64,000 nt of DNA from Epiperipatus broadwayi (lineage: Eukaryota; Onychophora; Udeonychophora; Euonychophora; Peripatidae). The stretch spans positions 4,128,001-4,192,000 of the forward strand of contig JAQFVV010000112.1 in the NCBI GenBank assembly GCA_028023455.1. The letters run 5' to 3'. A program made the position numbers and the translations under genes. Positions 1-11,005 of the stretch are shown in pieces (position 1 is the stretch's first letter; each line of letters starts with the position of its first letter). Below the pieces are notes generated by a model. It was given only the letters and a program-made list of their open reading frames with translations, did no database searches and was not told where the DNA came from.

Positions 1-361
1 AGGCATTTTAAAAATATCTTAAAAAAAATTTAATTGAACAACACATGCACACAGTGTGAATTATGAACAATATTGAATTTACAAAATTTGAAGGTAAATA
101 TAATTGTTTTTTTAAATGAAAAAACAAAGAAGTTCATAAAAAGATATTGTAAATAAACTAAAAAATGAAAGAAAAAAACTGTAGGAGTACAATGAGATAA
201 CTATATGCTATTTAATATACACTTATATGTATAGCTGCTAATAATCTAGTCTACACATAATTAACTCTATAGTGTTGAATAATTTAAAAATAGATTATAG
301 AATCAATGTATGTAGTCATATTTTATAAATTTAAAAATAGATTATAAAATCAATGTATGCA
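1..361. other. AT-rich sequence without a recognised gene
   Basis: Only AT-rich unique-looking sequence is seen. A short direct duplication is visible: a segment around 'aatttaaaaatagattata' near 282 recurs near 330, each time followed by 'atcaatgtatg'. No open frame of interest is present. Confidence 0.5.
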
Positions 362-370
362 GTCATATTC

Positions 371-868
371 ACCACTAAACATCAAATGATCATCATTTCT
401 TATGCTTGCTCATAACTGTTATTAAACAGGCAAAATTCCCCATACAGTAATACCACTCAGTGCAAGCCACAGTAATCAATGGATACCAGAAGGCTTGTGC
501 ATAAATCCCTATCTAGTGCCTACTCATCCAATATTCCCAGACTAGTTTCTGAATTGAGTTCAGACCATATGACTATATAAGCGAATGAGCTTGGATTGAA
601 AAATATTATTGTGTTTTCAATTTCAGATTCATAGTTTTATAGTTAAGTAGAGATAAAAAGTGGCTACTGGAAGGTTGCATTAGATCTTAAGATCTAGATG
701 CAGTGCTCTCAGATCCAAAGCTCCTCAATGATGAAAGCCACAAGCTAGAAACTATTCTGGGGATATTGGATGAGTAGGTAATAGATAGGAATTTTATGCA
801 CAAGCCTTCTGGCAACCATTGATTACTCTGGTTTGCACTGAGTGGCACTACTATGGAGAGTTTTGCCT
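371..868. mobile_element. Fold-back (hairpin) element, long copy of family FB-1
   Basis: The arms at about 426-553 and 747-868 are reverse complements. The left arm runs from 'aaacaggcaaaattcc' through 'ccactcagtgcaagcca' and 'ccagaaggcttgtgcata'; the right arm mirrors this and ends 'gagagttttgcct'. A one-sided extension ('ccactaaacatc...cttgctcataactg') precedes the left arm, so the element is asymmetric: end A is long, end B short. About 190 bp of non-palindromic sequence lies between the arms. A diverged TSD (TCATATTCA versus TCATTTACA) may flank it. No coding capacity is seen, so it would be non-autonomous. Related copies lie near 10.15, 10.80, 17.5 and 34.6 kb. Confidence 0.75.
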
Positions 869-1019
869 CATTTACATGATTGTAGGGCTCTGAGATAGAA
901 ATAAACGTAATAAATCTGTTGTTTAAATAACTGCTCTAGAGAATGCTTAGAAAGTATGTATACTCATAAAACTTCATAAGGTAATAAAAAATATAATTAG
1001 TTGGCTTTACACAAGAGTT

Positions 1020-1115
1020 CATATGAAAATCAAGGACTGGACGTACCATTTATTATTGCCAACCATAGACTTTGGGATCTGGAATCTGCTACTTTACCAT
1101 TACACCAAACAATAA
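1020..1115 (-). repeat. tRNA-like SINE fragment
   Basis: On the minus strand the sequence reads 'tggtgtaatggtaaagtag', resembling a tRNA A-box region, followed by 'cagattccagatcccaaag'. A similar segment lies on the minus strand at about 14343-14410. No complete cloverleaf or clear B box is seen, so this is a SINE or tRNA-like relic and not a functional tRNA. Confidence 0.4.
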
Positions 1116-1479
1116 AGGCAATCTGCATTTATAAATGATGAAACTGTCGAATAGTCCTTATTTTATCTGATCTTATTAAAATTAGGTCAACGTGAATCAA
1201 GTTCTTTTGTAATTTTTCCTTTTTCTTTAAATAAATCTCCCTCTCTCTCCAAAAGAATAAAGTAGATGAATAAATAATTGTTAATTTTCATGTCACTTAT
1301 TTGTGATTATAATCACTTTTATTTAACAAATTTTTACCAAAACTGGGTTAATTCTGTTGTGTTTGGACATACCAAAATTAAAATTATAAATCTTTATTTA
1401 TAATAATAAATGAGTATTGTAAGAAATAGTTATAAAACAAAAGCGACTATCTATTTTAGCGCTATCTTCTGTAAGCTCG

Positions 1480-1895
1480 AGCAATTCCGTAATTATTAAA
1501 TACCTCATTGCTATATATAGGGTATATGAGCACAGACTTTCACACGACCCACCCCTCTCCACTCTATCTAATAACACTGATACACTTAAACACATATATG
1601 CTGAAAAGATAAATAATCACCAATATACATATTTCATGCTAAACCAGCAATCATCAGTTGGTCCAGATTATCATCTCCACACATATATACTATAAGTGCT
1701 CAGATATATATATTAAGATAGACAATCTTCATACTTTAATGGACAGGCTTCAATCTACTCCACACTCCAACTCTTCAACCGTCCATCCAATTGAAAATCT
1801 GATGATGAAATGCTCAAAGGCCACCCTGAGGCCGAAATTCTTGTCACACCCATGTTGACCTAAAGTCAATCTGAACCCCACATGTACAGGACATA
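1480..1895 (-). repeat. Hammerhead-bearing repeat, copy A
   Basis: In minus-strand order this copy has a body with 'tccattaaagtatgaag' similarity to the other copies, a hammerhead ribozyme motif (1611-1672), and a decayed tRNA-like B-box region around 1525-1540. The same order and sequence recur at 20.2, 40.2, 40.8 and 41.5 kb. The 5' side continues past 1890 with spacer-like sequence that resembles the junction between tandem units at 40.6-40.7 kb. No protein is encoded. I infer a SINE- or retrozyme-like non-autonomous retroelement. Confidence 0.75.
1611..1672 (-). ncRNA. Hammerhead ribozyme motif, core intact (copy A)
   Basis: Minus strand, 5' to 3': stem I strand ATCTGGACCAA, core CTGATGA, stem II TGCT-ggttt-AGCA, core GAAA, short stem III (ATATGTAT), U16.1-A17 cleavage site, then TTGG and GAT closing stem I against CCAA and ATC. 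All conserved catalytic-core positions of the hammerhead fold are present. The outermost stem II pair is a U-U mismatch. Stem III has two pairs and a four-base loop, like the minimal type I hammerheads described in animal retroelements. Cleavage is a prediction from this fold. Confidence 0.72.
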
Positions 1896-2110
1896 ATCCA
1901 TTTAATACATATGCAATGATGGGCAGACATCTCTACAATGTAATAACTGAAACACAGGCTTATTATGTAAAATTCCATTCTCAAACCAGTTTTGGATTTT
2001 GTCTGTATTACGGAGACTTGAAATTTAAAACTAGAATTAATGCAGTTTTCTATTTACCAATCATCTTTAACACTATTTTATTGTTCAAGCTAATAATCTA
2101 ATATTCAAAT
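1896..2110. other. Spacer-like flank of the hammerhead repeat
   Basis: The first about 100 bases ('acacaggcttattatgtaa') resemble the junction between the two tandem hammerhead units near 40.61-40.70 kb ('acaggctaaatatgtaa'), so they may belong to the repeat unit. The rest is unassigned. Confidence 0.4.
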
Positions 2111-2661
2111 AGCCTTAGGTTTTGAACCCAAGTAAATCTGATCCCAATTTAGTATCCACATATTTTAATACTCTCAGTTCTTGATTAACTTATAGGCTCA
2201 TTTTCCTTCTATCTAGAAATGTTAATTAAATCAATTTTTTAAATTCTTCAGCTCATACAATATACAATAAAACAAACTCAGTTCTCTATTCTAGTGCCAC
2301 TTATTGTGAGCTTGAATAAACAGTAGCTATCAAATGCCTTATTACATTGTAAATCCTCAACTTTAGATCAGTTTTTAGCTTTTGACTTCACCAATGGGGC
2401 TAAAGATTCAAACCAGAAGTAATGTAGTTGCTTGAATTTACAATAGGTGGCATTAGAGTAGAGAACTGCACTTGGTTTATTATATATCACATGAGATAAG
2501 AAATTAAGTGATCTGCTGTTATTATCAACATTTTGAAACAGAGGGAAAATGTCTCTACAGTTAATAAACAATTGAGAGTACTAAAACATACAGATATTGA
2601 ACTGAAATCAGAATTATGCAATTATTTAAACATATTGATTTGGATTCAAAATCTTAGGCTG
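2111..2661. repeat. Imperfect palindrome (fold-back element) of about 550 bp
   Basis: The left arm starts 'agccttaggttttgaaccc'. The right arm ends 'ggattcaaaatcttaggct', its reverse complement. Matching blocks continue inward: 'actctcagttcttgatta' pairs with the complement of 'ttaataaacaattgagagt', and 'agttctctattctagtgcca' with the complement of 'tggcattagagtagagaact'. The symmetry centre is near 2386. The inner segment ('ctagtgccatctattgtaag') also occurs near 34060 and, inverted, near 37510, so part of it is a dispersed repeat. No coding sequence and no clear TSD are seen. Confidence 0.7.
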
Positions 2662-3962
2662 ACTGAATATCAGACTATTAAATACATAAGTGCATCACTT
2701 CTAGCTAATTGATAAAAACAAAAATCAGAAACTAATCTAAGAATGGAGTTTTAAAATGCAATTACATATTTATCACTGATTACACAAACTTCCAGTAGAT
2801 ACCACTATAATAGATATCTACTCATTTTATATATTATGTGAGCTGAAGTGATTTGCAGAGTATGTTATAACCAAGGTTTAGTCAGAGATGAAAGCTAGTA
2901 ATTTAAGCACAATGCAGGTTTAGTTTTAATAGTGATATATGATACTCATGTGATATCATTAGGCTAATGACTGATTATTAGTAATCAATCAATAATTCTG
3001 TCAAAACGGTTTGGCTACAGAATAAGCTATTAAGTCTGCAATTCAATGGTGACTGGCAAGAAATTAGGACTAGGAAAAATTTACAATATAGATATGTAGA
3101 CAAAATCTTTTTTTATAGTTTTAAAACGCACATTTCACTATTCAGAATCAATATTACTGAAATAGTTTGTACCAAAAAGAGAAGGAAGTTAATCTATGGG
3201 AGGAATTCATAATATATGATGAAGAGTGATTTTTGTGCAAGACACACACAGGCACCACAAACATCTTATTCTGAGCCATTTTAGATCCTCATGAATGTAT
3301 GTATATATATATATTATAAGATGGATTTCCTGGAATACATTTTAAATAATTGTTTTGTGGTTTCACAATGATGAAACAATGAAACAAGCAAAGGACAATA
3401 CAAGATTCATGCTACAAAAATAATATATACCCCTCCCTCAATATTTGTTTTTATTATATTATATTATTATTTTTAAATGAAAGTCTATTAATTCTTATGT
3501 GATGATGGTCAATGTGTAAAATTTCATTAATCTTTTAAGCCATAACAATCCTATTTGTAACAATATGGACAGCATTATTACCACATTTACAATATATATG
3601 TTATCATGTTTCATTAGCAACCTAAAAATAAGTTACAAGATCATTGACTTCCATATTGTAATTAATTATGGTAATTAGTAATAATTACCAGAGATGGGAA
3701 TAGTTATAAATAATGATTATCAAAATTAACAATGACAATGAATATTCTGACTTCTTTAACATCAGATCATAGACCCTTCTATGAAAACAGATTATACAAT
3801 GATAAGTTGAGACTACTATTATATTTTTTAATCTAACTGTTAATCTAGATGAAGGTCCTACAGTAAAAAAAAAAGGTGTTTGATTTTTCTTGAAAATCAT
3901 GCTTATACATCCATATGGAGTGATACTTTGCTATTCTTTTTTTTAGACCACAAAATTGTGTA
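2662..3962. other. Unannotated AT-rich stretch
   Basis: No recognised gene or transposon is seen. A short (TA)n run sits at about 3300-3316. The last eight bases are one copy of the TSD that flanks the element beginning at 3963. Confidence 0.45.
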
Positions 3963-5867
3963 GGTAATAGTATGAATACTGAACCCTACCATCTGATGGT
4001 GTTGTTTTTTACAAAATGCCCATCAATATACCATTTTAGTAGCCTTAACTTGCAGCCGACAGTACAAGAGGTGTTTTTTGAGCCATAACAGGCTGTCTGA
4101 GGGTGATATATTCTACAATTACATAATGAAATACTATGCTTATTGCATTGTGACAGTATTTATCTAGTGAGTGCTCTTGAACTCCCACTATGGTCTGATT
4201 AGATGAAACTCTGCAAAAATTCATTGTCGGAAATTTTTTAGAAAGCATAGTGGAATTAGTATTCCATATTAAGAATTGTCATGTCATCACACATGCTTCC
4301 CTATGCTTTTGAATTGCACACAACTTGAAAAGTTTCTTATTTTCAGCAGTTTTTTTCAATTTCACACACAAATGCCTGTTTATGTGCGAATCCATGTGAG
4401 AACTGTCAAATGTTGTCTGCAAGTTGTCTGAATTGATTGAAGCTGAGTGAATTTCCAGCTGGCCACACAAGTGGACACACAATATTATGTTTTCCCAGAA
4501 AGAGAAACTCCTGCAAGCATACCTATGTAGGTCTGCATAAGGAAAGTTGGTTCAAAGGCTCCAAACTCTCATTACTTACAGTTTTGAGGCTTCCCTGTTA
4601 TTTTATTTGCATGTTACTTTTGGCTGCTGTTTTTTATGCCCCCCAAAATGGTGTTTTTGTTGTTTTTTTACTTGTTTTGGTTCATAACATGTCCAAAGTT
4701 TCGTTTCTTTTTGATTCAATAAATTATTTTATGGGAAATTTGTTGTTTTGGTTGTTCACATGATTATAAATTAGATAGATAATATTTGATAAGTTTCATC
4801 AACAATTAAAGTAGGTAATATTTTATTATACCAAAAAAAAAAAAAGAAGTGTTTAAGAGTTTATTCAAAAGACCTCACCAAAAAAAAAAAATAATAATAA
4901 TATAGAACTGTGTGGTAACATAATAATATGTTCAAAAATAAAATCCAAAAAGAAGTTGATAATTAAAAATCCAAACAAACCTTCCATGCCACTCCTCCTT
5001 CCCCAGCTTAAAAAAAAGTGTTCTTTAAAAATGAACTGTTTATGTCTTTTTTTTTAAAATTAAAGGCCCAAAAAATTAAGGAAGAACTTTTTTTTTTCAT
5101 ATAAAGCTTTCTGTAGTTTAAAGATTTGAAACAAAAAAAAAGCTTCGTAATAAATTAACCAAAAAAAAAAAAGACGACAATTCAAAATCAAAACAACCCC
5201 TCTCCCCTCTACCCTCTAAAAACCAAGTGTTGGTTTATTCAAAAGTACCAAACTGTTGAAGTCTTTCAACAAATCAAAACATCAACCAAAAAAAAAGAGA
5301 AGATAAGTTAAAAGCAAACAACCAACCCCCCTCTACCTTCTAAAGACAACAAAGTGTTTGTTACCATATTTAATTTAAAAGCAAACCAACACCCCTACGC
5401 CATCTAAAAACAAAATGTTTGTTTCTTAAAAAAATGAACCCAAAAAAAACCATGTGAAAAAAAAATGGTTTACCATAAGTAATATTATGTAAAGAAATCT
5501 ATAGACAGTTAGTCATTAATTTACAAACAAACCAACACCCCTAGACCATCTAAAAACAAAGTATTTATTAAAAACAAAAAAAACCTGGGTGGAATAAAAA
5601 AAAAACTTTGGTGGTTTACTGTCGCCGATGAAAAATAATTAAAAATCAGTTGAAAAAAAAAATCTTTTACCATAATATTATGTAATAAAAAAAAACTTTG
5701 GTGGTTTACTGTCATCGACTAAAAAATAATAAAAACCAGTTGGAAAAAAAAATCTTTTATCGTAATATTATGTAAACAAACAGACGGCCCATGAATCGGT
5801 ATATTGATGTGAATTGGATGAAAAAGAGTGCCATCAGATGGTAGGGTTCAGTATTCATACTATTATC
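3963..5867. mobile_element. Non-autonomous TIR element with 8-bp TSD and internal A-rich array
   Basis: The left end GGTAATAGTATGAATACTGA and the right end (complement GATAATAGTATGAATACTGA) form inverted repeats. They continue through 'accctaccatctgatgg' and, after a gap, 'catcaatatacca'. The 8-bp direct repeat ATTGTGTA flanks both ends (3955-3962 and 5868-5875), as expected for cut-and-paste insertion. The interior has no transposase. It includes a segment around 4270-4330 ('aagaattgtcatgtcatcac') that resembles one in the element at 58.1-59.2 kb, then a decayed A-rich array. The 8-bp TSD would suit hAT-like or P-like transposition, but the terminal bases do not settle the superfamily. Confidence 0.75.
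4830..5780. repeat. Decayed A-rich tandem array inside the TIR element
   Basis: Units share 'aaaccaacacccctaccc' followed by 'tctaaaaacaaagtgtttgt' and poly-A tracts; recognisable copies start near 4970, 5190, 5313, 5382 and 5525. The last two units, from about 5590 and 5680, are a 90-bp direct duplication sharing 'actttggtggtttactgtc' and 'cataatattatgtaa'. Long A runs (8-12 bases) recur throughout. Confidence 0.6.
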
Positions 5868-5875
5868 ATTGTGTA

Positions 5876-7626
5876 CTATTAATTATTGATTCTTTATTTA
5901 AACAAAATCTGAAGAGGTCATTATTTTTTAAACAGATGATAAAAGTAAAGTACTTTAGTCCTATCTCCATATGTTTGATGAATTTAGTTTTTTGTAATTG
6001 GTTTTCATATTATTTGCAAGATTACTTCAATAAAATTTTTGAAATAATTAAAAACTTGATATTTTGTTTAGTTTATTAAAGATTAATGATTATTTTTTTA
6101 CAACAAATGCATAATAATTGTTAAAAAACAAAAGTCTACATGGTTATAATTTTATTTTATATGTATATGTTTTATTTTTAAAAATATGAGTTAAAAATTC
6201 TCGCATAATGCAAGTAAAGAAGATATAATATTAATATCATCTATATTATTTATTACTTAATACAATGCTTTTTTACAACATAATATGACAGTTTTGATTG
6301 CTCCAGCAATCTTCTTCATAAATATCATATTAGCTTGTAAAAAGCATTGTAAAAGTAATAAAAAACATAAATGGTATTAATATTATATGGATTTGGCAAT
6401 GCAAAAGAAAAGATAAAATAAAGAAGTTTATGGCCAACACAATGACCATATCTTGTGACATTGTTTGCTAATGTCATTACCAACCCTCAGTAAAATCTTT
6501 TCAAATATTCTAAAAATTATAAAGCAATTTTATATTATTTAAAGCAGAATTTTATAGATATACATGAGCTCCACATTTATTCATATGCATTTTAGAAATA
6601 AATTTTAGTTTGTTGATTTTCTGGAATTATTTTCTTGACTATTTTTCTGCCTACCATTGAATGATAAAAATTCTATTATCTAATCTGTTTATTACTATTT
6701 TTTTTAATATTTTCAAAGTTCAAATATAATTTTTAGAATTTTTTCATTTTTAAACACATATTTCTAATAACTCAAATCCAATTTATTGAATTCTAACATA
6801 TAATGATTTAACACTAAAAATAAATGTTGAATAATGAAAAAATGGTACCAGAGAGAACAATTAAAATATCACCCTGTAGCAGAGTTAAAAGGATTGGTCA
6901 AAAGAATGTGTAGTTCTGTTAGTTTAAATCTTAAATTCAAGCTCTGTAATTGGCTAGGAATAGCCTTTTGAAACTAACATACAGTAGTATAGTTATAGCT
7001 CAACTATTTATTCATTAAATTAATGAATTAAAAATTTTAAAAAGCTATATTTTACAAATAAACTATTCTTTTTTAAATTCTTTTCTTCTTAAATCATTTC
7101 CAGTCAATAAAACAAAAACACTGTTTAAAGAAAACTCGTTTAGTGGAACTCTGATAATTGACTCACTTGTTCATATCATCAGAATTTTTTAATTTTTCTA
7201 ATTCTTATATTCTCTTTTTAAAAAGAGATTTTAAAACAGCAATGAATGCTGGGATTTCTGTTGACATCATGCTTGTAGTTTTCAAGCAAAAATTTCAACA
7301 AAGGGCTGCTGCAGGGCTGCTTTTCCACTGCAAACAGGAAACTAGTTTAATTAAAAGAGATTAGATTCATACACTAAGATCTTTCACAACCACATATTAC
7401 TTAATATAAATTACATTTTTTGTTTTGTATATATTCTCTTTTATTAATAATTAATCTACTTGTATTTGAAAATATATTAAATAATACATAGATAAAATCC
7501 TTCCACACACACATTAGAATTTATTATTTATAAGGTAAAAATATCCTACTTTTAAAAAAATCTTTATTCATTAATTTTTAAAATTATTTAATATATTTAA
7601 AATAAGAAGTTTGAGTGCCTAAATTG
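5876..7626. other. Unannotated AT-rich stretch
   Basis: No coding similarity is recognised. The sequence is very AT-rich with homopolymer A and T runs, and open frames are short. No TSD-bounded element was found by eye. Confidence 0.45.
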
Positions 7627-7860
7627 CCAAAACTGGAATTGAAAGGATCTTAGGATACAGAGTCCGATACTCTAGTATTGCACTAATTCTCAAACTTCTC
7701 ATGAACTCCCAAACAATAAGCCATTTTCTCTGCATTATTTAGTGCAATGATAAAGTATCAGATTCTGAAGTGCAAGATCCTCCGATCAATCCAGTTCTGG
7801 TTTTTCCAGTGCTTAAACGTCTTACGAACTTCTGAGCAATAAAGTCATTCTATTATTTTT
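7627..7860. repeat. Inverted-repeat element (family IR-2)
   Basis: The arms at about 7627-7683 and 7741-7812 pair: 'aaaactggaattga', 'aggatctta' and 'gatactctagtattgcact' on the left match the complement of 'agtgcaatgataaagtatc', 'aagatcct' and 'tcaatccagttctgg' on the right. The right arm plus the following 'gaacttctgagcaataaagt' recurs near 45405-45535, and a weaker version lies at about 33830-33920. It looks like a short non-autonomous element with no coding sequence. Confidence 0.6.
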
Positions 7861-8298
7861 TTACATTATTAAAGAATATATTTCTTTTGCATCCATTATT
7901 TAATAACTTGGTAAGAATGTATTTTGATGTTAGATAACTGCTCATTTTTATATTTATATAATATTTTATAATATGCATGAAAGAGGAAAGGATTTATGAT
8001 TTAAGTATAATATATTCATCAATAACTCCCAAATTTGGATTTAAGTTCAGGCTGGATAAAACAAAATCTGAATATTTAAAGCTATCTCAAATCTAACTAT
8101 GGTACAGACCATATTGTTTGGCAGATAGTTATTTGGATATTCTTAATAGGAAAGAAGTACATGAGTAAAAAGTTGCCCAAGGAAACCCTTACCATACAAA
8201 AAACAGAAAGCTTGGCCATCTCTTTTATTGTCCCTTTATGAGAAACAGATGAAGAGATCTTTGTCCTATTGTTATGTAAAGATTATTTATTTAATTGC
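7861..8298. other. Unannotated stretch with a SINE-like motif
   Basis: Around 8035-8065 'ggatttaagttcaggctgg' resembles the B-box-like 'gagttcaaatccaggctgg' near 14855. Apart from that motif nothing is recognised. Confidence 0.35.
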
Positions 8299-8319
8299 AT
8301 ATATATATATATATATATA

Positions 8320-8369
<50 letters not shown>
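8299..8369. repeat. (TA)n microsatellite
   Basis: About 70 bases of almost pure alternating TA, interrupted once by 'aattat'. It abuts the hairpin element that follows. Confidence 0.95.
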
Positions 8370-8373
<4 letters not shown>

Positions 8374-8533
8374 AGTTTTTGGGTCAAATCATGTGTTATC
8401 TTTGCTTACTTTCCAATGTTTTGACAATAGCATCTGCCATTATCATTGTTTTTGACAATGGTAGATGCTATTTTGATGAAACATTGGGAAGTAAGCAAAA
8501 TTAATAAATGGTTTGATCTAAAAACTACTTTAT
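8369..8533. mobile_element. Near-perfect hairpin MITE of about 165 bp
   Basis: The left half ('aaagtagtttttgggtcaaa', 'gcttactttccaatgtttt', 'gacaatagcatctgccat') is the reverse complement of the right half ('atggtagatgctattt', 'aaacattgggaagtaagc', 'gatctaaaaactacttt'). The loop is only a few bases. It lies against the TA microsatellite, so a TA target (Tc1/mariner-style) is possible but cannot be distinguished from the repeat. Confidence 0.75.
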
Positions 8534-8544
8534 TTACATCATAT

Positions 8545-8793
8545 AACCATGTCTATATATATAAACATTAAAAGCCAAAAGTTAAACAAGTCAATAAAAT
8601 AATCAAAATTATCCAAATTCACAACTCATCCAGACTAACCAAAAATATAATAAACCTATGGCAAGCAGACTTCTCAAGTGTAAAGAACTACAAAATAATA
8701 ACATATTTAAACTAAACATTACCCACAATTCCATTTACATCTTATATACCTTTAATATTTAAAAAACTTTAAAATAAGTTAATTGCTTCAGAA
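8545..8793 (-). repeat. 3' untranslated tail of the PLE, shared with a hammerhead repeat and a hairpin element
   Basis: Downstream of the PLE frame, the minus strand reads 'cacttgagaagtctgcttg', then 'ttggttagtctggatgag', then 'aatttggataattttgatta' and 'ttgacttgtttaact'. The same succession occurs on the plus strand after hammerhead copy D (41096-41210) and in a hairpin element at 19450-19650. This marks a common retroelement tail. Confidence 0.65.
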
Positions 8794-10147
8794 TCATAAA
8801 TTTTTTAATAATAAAGATTCTTTAATTCTTCTTTTTATTTCATTTTTCTCAAAGAAGACAACCATAGCTTCATCAAAATTAAGTGTATATTTTTCATGGA
8901 TATATTATAAAGCAGAAATAAAATATTTATTTTTAATCCTACTCTTATGTACTTTTATTCTTTTATTTAAGCTCAAACTACTCTGACCTATATATACCAT
9001 CTTACTAAAATAAGTGATAATATACACTACTCCAGGAATAGTCTTTCTATCAAACATTTCCATTATATTATTTAATAAATTATTCTAAGTAATACCCTTT
9101 TTCCAAGCAATTTTCTTATTTCCAAACAAATTACTATTTTTATATAATAGTTGAAATACACAGGCTTATATATACCTGTGTAGTATATATGTAATAGACA
9201 GGGTATTCTATAGGAAGACAATTTAAATAGCAAACAAATAAAATCATATTTTTCTTTATGCTTTACATTATTAAAAATATTATTATTAAATAAAATACTT
9301 TTAATAAATTGATCAGAGTAGCCAACAATTAAGTAATCTTTATAAATTTGAACTTTTTTAAACAAAGTTACCCCATTAGAATGATTTAATCTCTTATATC
9401 TATAACAATAATTTCCCAAGCAGCTACTTTATGAGATACAGATTGATAGCTATCAGGTTTAATTATAGACTTTAACTTTTTACTCTTAACACAATGACTA
9501 TATACCAAACAATTATTCTTTATATTTCTAATCACCAATAAATCTAAAAACTTTAATTTAACAAAATCTAATCCCCCTCCTTTTACAATATATTTTATAG
9601 AAGGATCAAAACAATTAAAATCATTTATCAACTCTTTCAATTTATCATTCTCAACTACATGCAAACAATCATTAACATATTTAACAAATAACTTGAAATA
9701 TAATCAATCCTTTTTAAAAATAATATTCCTCTTCCAAATAATTAATATAAACTGAAAAAACCCATTATCCACCTGTCCTTAATCTTATAAAAAATATCAT
9801 TATAAGTAAAATAAATAGAATCCTCCAATAATAAAAGCAAATCTTTAATAACTTTAATCTTATTCTTTGACAAAGATCCATGTTTAACCAATACATAATA
9901 TTATATTGCTTAATCTATTAATAGATTGATACATATTCTCAATATCCAAACTACCAAATATCTAATTATTTTCCATTTTAAAATTATTAATCTTATCAAA
10001 AGCATCAAAAGAAGAAACTGTGTAATGACCAAAAAATAACATTGTTTAAAAAAAAATATACAAGAAACTAGAAATACCCTCTATAACACTACATGTAAAG
10101 TCAAACATAAATCTTTTATGTTTGTGAGTCTTATTATTCATAAATAT

Positions 10148-10291
10148 TAAACGACTAAACACCACATGATCACCATTTCTTATGCTTGCTCATAACTGTT
10201 ATTAAAACAGGCAAAACTCTCCATACAGTATCCATTGATTATTCTGGCTTGCACTGAGTGGCACTACTGTATGGAGAGTTTTGCCTGTTTT
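10148..10291. mobile_element. FB-1 fold-back insertion with 12-bp TSD, inside the PLE
   Basis: The 12-bp direct repeat ATTCATAAATAT (10136-10147 and 10292-10303) flanks the element exactly. The uninterrupted inverted PLE copy near 11070-11085 shows only one such site. End A ('actaaacaccacatgatc') is on the left and end B ('gagttttgcctgttt') on the right. The two 'caaaactctccatacagta' arms are nearly adjacent, so this is a short internally deleted form. Confidence 0.85.
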
Positions 10292-10800
10292 ATTCATAAA
10301 TATGTTAGCTGATATGAAGTCATTAGGATAACATTTAAAATAATCTACTCTATTAAAAAATATTAAATTTACCTTTTTTTCCATATTTATTAACTTTATT
10401 TTAATAACATTACCATAATTTTTTTCCAAAAGCATATGTTTACCATTATTTAATTATTTATCTAGTTTCTCCCTAAACTCATTTCCTTTCACAATACCAA
10501 AGAGGCCAACTTCATCTTCATAAGAAATGATCACATCATTAGCAATTAATCTAGTCTTAAGATGTCTAACCTCAGCAGGATTAACAATAAATTTTTCTTT
10601 TCTTTTTAAGCTTTTATTTAAAACCAATTGAATGCCAACTTTTTGCTCATCCCTCAAATTACTAGATTCAATAGATGAAATTTGTATCAAAAACTATATT
10701 TTTTGAATAAAAAGGAACAAAAGTAGGACCCTTACCAAGAATTTTTAATTTATCTATCATTTAACTTAATATCAGAAAGATTAACAACTTTATTAATATA

Positions 10801-10959
10801 TTAAAACAGGCAAAACTCTCCATACAGTAATGCCACCCCAGTGCAAGCCAGAGTAATTAATGGATACCACTGAGTGCCACTACTGTATGGAGAATTTTGC
10901 CTGTTTTAATAACAGTTACAAGCAAGCATAAGAAATGGTAATCATGTGATGTTTGGTGG
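10801..10959. mobile_element. FB-1 fold-back insertion with 12-bp TSD, opposite orientation
   Basis: TTTATTAATATA at 10789-10800 and 10960-10971 is a perfect 12-bp TSD. End B ('ttaaaacaggcaaaactct') is on the left and end A ('aatcatgtgatgtttggtgg') on the right, so the insertion is inverted relative to the one at 10148. It splits the N-terminal part of the minus-strand PLE. Confidence 0.85.
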
Positions 10960-11005
10960 TTTATTAATATAAACATTACTCTCAACTACCCTATCACTAC
11001 AAAAA

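Larger units (their letters stand above)
8794..11005 (-). pseudogene. Penelope-like element, RT plus GIY-YIG endonuclease, decayed
   Basis: A single decayed polyprotein can be followed on the minus strand with frameshifts. Near 10720-10800 there is an N-terminal block (VVNLSDIKLND, LGKGPTFVPF) typical of Penelope-like proteins. The RT palm follows at about 9990 (FGSLDIENMYQSI) and 9660-9695 (KLFVKYVNDCLHV, the YVDD box with Asp changed to Asn). FLDLLVIRN and a thumb-like stretch lie at 9430-9590. A GIY-YIG nuclease comes at 9033-8985 (GVVYIITYF, MVYIGQSS, LNKRIKVHKSRI), and after a frameshift near 8905 the protein ends ESLLLKNL. PLEs retrotranspose by target-primed synthesis using the GIY-YIG nuclease. 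The 5' end is truncated at the junction with the inverted copy. Two fold-back elements interrupt it. It is not functional as it stands. Confidence 0.85.

Noticed and set aside
371-868. A hammerhead in the FB-1 core ('caatgatgaaagcc')
   Set aside because: No CTGANGA core followed by stem II and GAAA can be arranged; the FB-1 family does not show the ribozyme.
8560-8690. A hammerhead within the PLE tail ('agtctggatgagttg')
   Set aside because: The core would need CTGATGA; the string has CTGGATGAG with no adjacent stem II plus GAAA, so it does not fit the fold.
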